Shown here: piece by piece, positions 60,824 through 64,000 of the stretch
Layout of the letters: each line of letters opens with the position of its first letter
How positions within the stretch are numbered: the stretch's first letter is position 1
Assembly (NCBI GenBank): GCA_946186915.1
Contig: CAMHOY010000008.1
Location: 35,180 to 99,179, forward strand
DNA length: 64,000 bases
Direction: 5' to 3'
Source of the DNA: an uncultured Bacteroidales bacterium
GTDB lineage: Bacteria > Bacteroidota > Bacteroidia > Bacteroidales > Paludibacteraceae
Notes under the pieces: generated by a model
The model's database searches: none
Told to the model about the DNA's origin: nothing
The model's input: only the letters and a program-made list of their open reading frames with translations
Made by a program: the position numbers and the translations under genes

Positions 60824-61543
60824 TCATTTAATGGAAAATGCCAAGTGGAGTGAGCGGGCTAATTCGGCGTATTTCGCCATCTGTTCATCGGTCGGCATGG
60901 GATGGTTTGCCAGTTCGCCTATCACGCCGTGCGGCCGAAAACGAAGCAATCGAACAGGTGCCTTTTTCCCGATGAAATCGAATGTTTCTACGAGGTGGTG
61001 TAGGATTTCTTCTACGTCTACATAGTTTGGCAGGCACACGATGCGCACTTCTGTTAGTAGGTTATGTTGCAGCAGCCAAGCGAGATTTTTCTTCACGACC
61101 GTATTGTCTTTCGTTTGCGTAAGATGATGATACACCTCCGCATCCCATGCTTTGACATCCAGCATCACGCCGTCGCAGACCTCCATCAGTTCGGGGAAAT
61201 GCTCAAAAGGAACAGTACCGTTGCTGTCGATCAGACACGTCAGCGGGTGGTTGGTTTCGCGCGCGAGGTCTTTGACGGCTTGGAAAAGCGATGTCAGAAA
61301 ATCCGTCTGCAGCATACACTCTCCTCCGGAGACGGTGATGCCGCGAATAAAAGGAAGGCCTTTGCGGATTTCTGCCAGTACCTCGGCGACGCTCATTTCG
61401 GTAGCCTCGGCATCGTGCATGGCTTGCGTCTCGGGGTTATGACAATAGAGACAGCGGATGTTACATCCCTGCAGGAAGATAGCCGTCCGGTTACCCGGAC
61501 CGTCCACGGTGGATTGCGGAATTATTTTACGAACGAGCGCCAT
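60824..61543 (-). CDS. Glycyl-radical enzyme activase (radical SAM, YjjW-like)
   Basis: 239 aa. CNIRCLYC near residue 29 holds the [4Fe-4S]-SAM cysteines (CxxxCxxC); TVSGGECMLQ is the SAM-binding GGE. Generates the glycyl radical on its partner. It overlaps the upstream enzyme gene by 1 nt (TAATG), strong evidence for pairing. E. coli YjjW is longer and has extra ferredoxin cysteines, absent here. It is not NrdG of a nearby nrdD. Confidence 0.88.
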   Translation of the reverse strand: MALVRKIIPQSTVDGPGNRTAIFLQGCNIRCLYCHNPETQAMHDAEATEMSVAEVLAEIRKGLPFIRGITVSGGECMLQTDFLTSLFQAVKDLARETNHPLTCLIDSNGTVPFEHFPELMEVCDGVMLDVKAWDAEVYHHLTQTKDNTVVKKNLAWLLQHNLLTEVRIVCLPNYVDVEEILHHLVETFDFIGKKAPVRLLRFRPHGVIGELANHPMPTDEQMAKYAELARSLHLAFSIK

Positions 61544-63033
61544 TATACTCCCCGCACTTTACGATTGGCCAGATGCGCCGAGGCGTACGTTGGGGCACCA
61601 AGCTGGGTGGTGTTCTGCAGCACCGTCTGACCCTTGTTCCATTTCTCTATCTCCGAGCGCTTTACCAAATAACCGGTGATGCGCACGAGGTCGGAGTCGG
61701 AGGCGTAGAACGCAATATATTTCTGTCCGAGAGAGAAGGCACCTTTGATGATATCGAGTATGGCAGCAGGGTTCTGTTTGCCGGTGATATCGAAGGGTAA
61801 GATGTCCGAACAACCCGTCGGAATATACCGATGAAATCGGGAAGAATGACGCAGATGGTCGTAGATTGATTCGGGTTCATCGCCTATCGGAATGCGGATG
61901 CCGGAAGTGATGCCGAAATCGGTATCAATACCCACTTGCGCGTGCAGCAACAGCCGATGGTTGGCTATCTCGCAATAGGGACATTCATACGCATTTACAA
62001 AGGCTGTGATGGCATCCATAATCTGTTCTGCCACTTCGTCCGCTTCGGCGTCCGAACCGTATTTCTTACCTTCGGGTGCAAACTTATTGGCCGCTTCGGC
62101 GAGTCCTACCAAGCCGAACATCGCTACGAAACGATCCCGCTCTACGAGGCCTTCCTTGACAAGGAAATGACTCTCGAAGAAGCCGGATTTCTCGACGATG
62201 AACCGGATGCGGGCGGATATGTAATCCGCCATACACTGCATAGCTTCCGGCAAGAGGCGGGTGAGGAACTCCTCTTTGCTTTCCGTCAAGGCAGCCAAGC
62301 GGGGTAACACCAAGCGCGTAAGGGTGTAACTGCCGCCGGCGATAGGCAGGATGTTATAGCACGAAGAGATGCCGTACCGATCGTATGTCTTGGCGTTAAG
62401 AGGATCATTGCAGATGGCAGGGTTTGCTACGCAAAGCGAGGTGTAGATGGCTTGTTCGGCAAAATCATCGGGAGTGACCGCCGGGTCGTACTTCAGCGTG
62501 AGGTTGGGAACAGCTTGTTCCAGTTCGCGATCCACATCAAGGATCAAGCGTCCGGCGCGGGTTGCTTCCGGCCCGAGGTTGGCATGACAGAAAGAGTCCG
62601 TGATGGTACGGTCGAGGTAGATAAAGAAATTGCGCAGTTTGCGTTTGACCACCTCGTCACTCAGGTCTGTGATAAAAGGCTCGATGAGTTTGTCGAGGTC
62701 GCCGAGGTAAACCGGATAAGTGGTGATAGAGGGCACGTGCCGGTAGAGTACCTGCAGGAAAGTCAGTAACTCATCGAAGTCCTGCGGTGGGTCGAGTTCA
62801 AGGAATTTCACGCCGTTCCGCACAGCTTTCTCGTAGTCCGGCATGATATAGCGCGGACGATAGGGTGCATTGCCTTCGTTGAGGTTACAGATAGCGCCTT
62901 TTTCAAAGAAGAAACGGGTGCGTTCGGGCATCGGGATAACGGAGAGAGTGTCTTCCGCAGCGTGCGCGAGAGCGACCACTTTCTGTTCATAGCTCAGTTG
63001 CTGAGAAGTAACGATAGAATAGATATCTGCCAT
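61543..63033 (-). CDS. YjjI-type glycyl-radical enzyme
   Basis: 496 aa, close to E. coli YjjI (about 516). The candidate glycyl-radical motif is RITGY (residues 451-455, Gly454), about 40 residues from the C-terminus. A Cys in GISSCYNI and the CPYCEIANH block are candidate active-site residues. Substrate and pathway of YjjI are unknown to me; it is distinct from pyruvate formate-lyase and NrdD in length and motifs. ATG 63033 is used because upstream codons lie in the leader. The activase follows with a 1-nt overlap. Confidence 0.85.
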   Translation of the reverse strand: MADIYSIVTSQQLSYEQKVVALAHAAEDTLSVIPMPERTRFFFEKGAICNLNEGNAPYRPRYIMPDYEKAVRNGVKFLELDPPQDFDELLTFLQVLYRHVPSITTYPVYLGDLDKLIEPFITDLSDEVVKRKLRNFFIYLDRTITDSFCHANLGPEATRAGRLILDVDRELEQAVPNLTLKYDPAVTPDDFAEQAIYTSLCVANPAICNDPLNAKTYDRYGISSCYNILPIAGGSYTLTRLVLPRLAALTESKEEFLTRLLPEAMQCMADYISARIRFIVEKSGFFESHFLVKEGLVERDRFVAMFGLVGLAEAANKFAPEGKKYGSDAEADEVAEQIMDAITAFVNAYECPYCEIANHRLLLHAQVGIDTDFGITSGIRIPIGDEPESIYDHLRHSSRFHRYIPTGCSDILPFDITGKQNPAAILDIIKGAFSLGQKYIAFYASDSDLVRITGYLVKRSEIEKWNKGQTVLQNTTQLGAPTYASAHLANRKVRGV

Positions 63034-63065
63034 GATATAGATTGTGTTTTCACATTTTTGTGGCG

Positions 63066-63097
63066 CAAAATTACACAAAAATAATGACACATGCAAA
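63066..63097 (-). promoter_or_regulatory. Proximal promoter of the yjjI-like gene
   Basis: Minus strand TTTGCATGTGTCA (from 63097), 20-nt spacing, TAATTTTG (63073-63066). Confidence 0.8.
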
Positions 63098-63144
63098 TAT
63101 TTATGTCATTTTTTTTTAATCCCCCTTTCCTCTGCTTCGCTCGT

Positions 63145-63166
63145 TCCCCCGTTTCATCGGGGGACA
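63145..63166 (-). other. GC hairpin in the leader between two promoters
   Basis: CCCCCG-TTTCAT-CGGGGG stem-loop lying between the distal (63176) and proximal (63066) promoters. It could attenuate transcripts from the distal promoter. Confidence 0.5.
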
Positions 63167-63175
63167 TCATGGGTG

Positions 63176-63207
63176 CAAAGGTACTGCTTTTTTTGCATGT
63201 ATGCAAG
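63176..63207 (-). promoter_or_regulatory. Distal promoter upstream of the yjjI-like gene
   Basis: Minus strand CTTGCATACAT region, TTG at 63206-63204, 20-nt spacing, TACCTTTG (63183-63176). It lies directly next to repeat copy 2, 6 bp from its end. Confidence 0.75.
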
Positions 63208-63212
63208 TTTTA

Positions 63213-63679
63213 GAGCGAAAAAAACATATAAAACACGCTGCCGCGCAAAAACATATAAAAAATATTGTAGTAAATCAAAAACGCGGCGGGCGAGAGAAGT
63301 AAATAAAACTTAAAAGTAAACTTTATAGGTCTGGTCGGAGTGACGCTCCCCGCTACTTCCTCCGTTCGAAGCCAAAAGTCAATTGGCTTCTCCACCTCCT
63401 ATGGAGGTACATTCCCGCCGAAGGCGATAAACATAGATAAAGTTTATTGTTTCTCGCCCTGCCTTACAAAAATACGTCGTTGCACGACTTACAAAAAATA
63501 ACAAAAATAAGGCCTACCCCTAACAATGTTCTACGGACGGCCACCGGCAGTCCGATCGAGCAGAGCTCTTCACCCGTAAAGGGAGGGGAAGCCGGATAGC
63601 ATCCGGCACAATGAACAAAATCTAACCCCCTGAAGGGGGAGAGGCTGTCACAAATATGTGACAGAAGGGAAAGACGAGA
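63213..63679. repeat. Structured intergenic repeat, copy 2 (inverted)
   Basis: About 467 bp, reverse complement of 11947-12432 with a high degree of identity. It differs mainly by a ~56-bp insert (63525-63580) that splits the G-rich palindrome and carries its own small inverted repeats (CGGAC/GTCCG; GAGC/GCTC), and by lacking the 66-bp block of copy 1. No credible ORF. Its far end is read through by the partial gene at 63648-64000. Confidence 0.85.
63317..63446. repeat. 130-bp core of repeat copy 2
   Basis: Exactly 130 bp between TAAACTTTAT and ATAAAGTTTA, as in copy 1. One substitution relative to copy 1, in the loop of the ACCTCC/GGAGGT hairpin. Confidence 0.8.
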
Positions 63680-64000
63680 AAGGGAGGGGGTAATGGTGAC
63701 GCAAACTATGTTTGCTAAATGGTGAAATGTTGAAATGGTGAACGGATGAACGGAGGGAGGTCGGACGGAGATTGACGGGTTCGAAAGAGACTTCCTCGGC
63801 GAGATGTTGGAGATAGGCGTCGGAGAGAGCGGCTTTTTCCTTGGCGGCTTGGCGTTCGGCTTGGAGTTGGCGGTAGATAGCCACGTAGGTATATTGGTAG
63901 AAACGTGAGTAGGGTTTGAAGCCGGGTTCAGGCTTGGCACCGCCTTTGAAAACCGTATAATAATGGTGCAAGAAACGCGTGCGCCACTCGAGTGCAGCAA
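63648..64000 (-). CDS. Partial gene of unknown function (5' end beyond the window)
   Basis: The frame is open from the right edge to TGA at 63650-63648, about 117 codons. It starts ALEWRTRFLHHYYTVFKGG and has a basic helix (AIYRQLQAERQAAKEKAAL) and HLAEEVSFEPV. The last ~30 residues (from about nt 63760 down) run through an ATGGTGAA-type octamer repeat and then about ten codons of repeat copy 2; the stop codon lies in the GTCACA/TGTGAC hairpin. So the natural C-terminus may have been replaced or extended by the repeat. No family recognised. Confidence 0.55.
   Translation of the reverse strand, partial: AALEWRTRFLHHYYTVFKGGAKPEPGFKPYSRFYQYTYVAIYRQLQAERQAAKEKAALSDAYLQHLAEEVSFEPVNLRPTSLRSSVHHFNISPFSKHSLRHHYPLPFSSFPSVTYL
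63713..63752 (+). repeat. Period-8 repeat near the right edge
   Basis: ATGGTGAA/ATGTTGAA/ATGGTGAA/CGGATGAA octamers inside the 3' part of the partial gene. Confidence 0.6.

Noticed and set aside
60824..63033. Anaerobic ribonucleotide reductase nrdD-nrdG
   Set aside because: The large protein is too short for NrdD, lacks its ATP-cone and zinc-binding C-terminus, and matches YjjI in length and motif position.

Overview
The window looks like chromosomal DNA of an anaerobic member of the order Bacteroidales (Bacteroidota). Three things point there. Nearly every promoter has the Bacteroidota form: a -33 TTTG box, a spacer of almost exactly 20 nt, then a -7 TAnnTTTG box. A porX-type response regulator/PglZ gene is present, which is a marker of the type IX secretion system (T9SS). 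Typical Bacteroidales families also occur (DUF4251-like lipoprotein, ExbB/ExbD cluster, bS16 with an Ala-rich tail, NlpC/P60 protein with an N-terminal SH3 domain). A glycyl-radical enzyme with its activase suggests anaerobic life. I cannot name the genus.

Layout. 1-4907: recJ (cut by the window edge), tdk, priA and a nucleoside kinase. 4948-11269: an accessory block with a TPR/HTH membrane regulator, three secreted proteins (two with T9SS-like tails) and an outer-membrane barrel; its middle is much more AT-rich than the flanks, and the changes fall inside genes. 11511-13052: a small orphan gene, a structured intergenic repeat (copy 1) and a DUF4251-like lipoprotein. 13229-24510: housekeeping (CNNM/CBS protein, smpB, gpmI, two tiny lipoproteins, PASTA protein, rluD, porX, EEP phosphatase, rhomboid, HU, adk, obgE). 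24579-37235: CLC channel, xseB, sugar-phosphate transferase, tsaC, pckA, mrp, MATE, rpsF-rpsR-rplI, rpmE2, pnuC, an RluA-family synthase and a rhamnogalacturonan acetylesterase. 37347-40874: exbD-exbD-TM protein-exbB, tRNA-Ser(GGA), udk. 40893-53705: split chromate transporter, uvrD/pcrA, an NlpC protein, nadB, comF, the uxaA-uxaB galacturonate genes, SDR, ychF, Ca2+/Na+ exchanger. 53713-60006: a six-gene surface-polysaccharide operon with overlapping or nearly touching genes. 60121-63033: rpsP and a YjjI-type glycyl-radical enzyme with activase. 63034-64000: repeat copy 2 and the end of an unknown gene.

How the genes fit together. The acetylesterase with UxaA/UxaB suggests pectin and galacturonate use. 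The sugar-phosphate transferase and the glycosyltransferase/EpsG operon suggest a surface glycan. PorX and the T9SS-like tails suggest a secretion system whose core lies elsewhere.

The most unusual content is not in the genes. First, a pair of inverted, hairpin-rich repeats of about 470-490 bp lies 51 kb apart; each copy ends a few bases upstream of a promoter, and a 130-bp core differs at one base, which sits in a hairpin loop. Second, many short arrays with a 7-nt (sometimes 8-nt) period occur in intergenic gaps and also in frame in protein linkers (RluD, ObgE, Mrp, PorX). Third, a G/C-rich REP-like palindrome recurs between genes and inside two genes.
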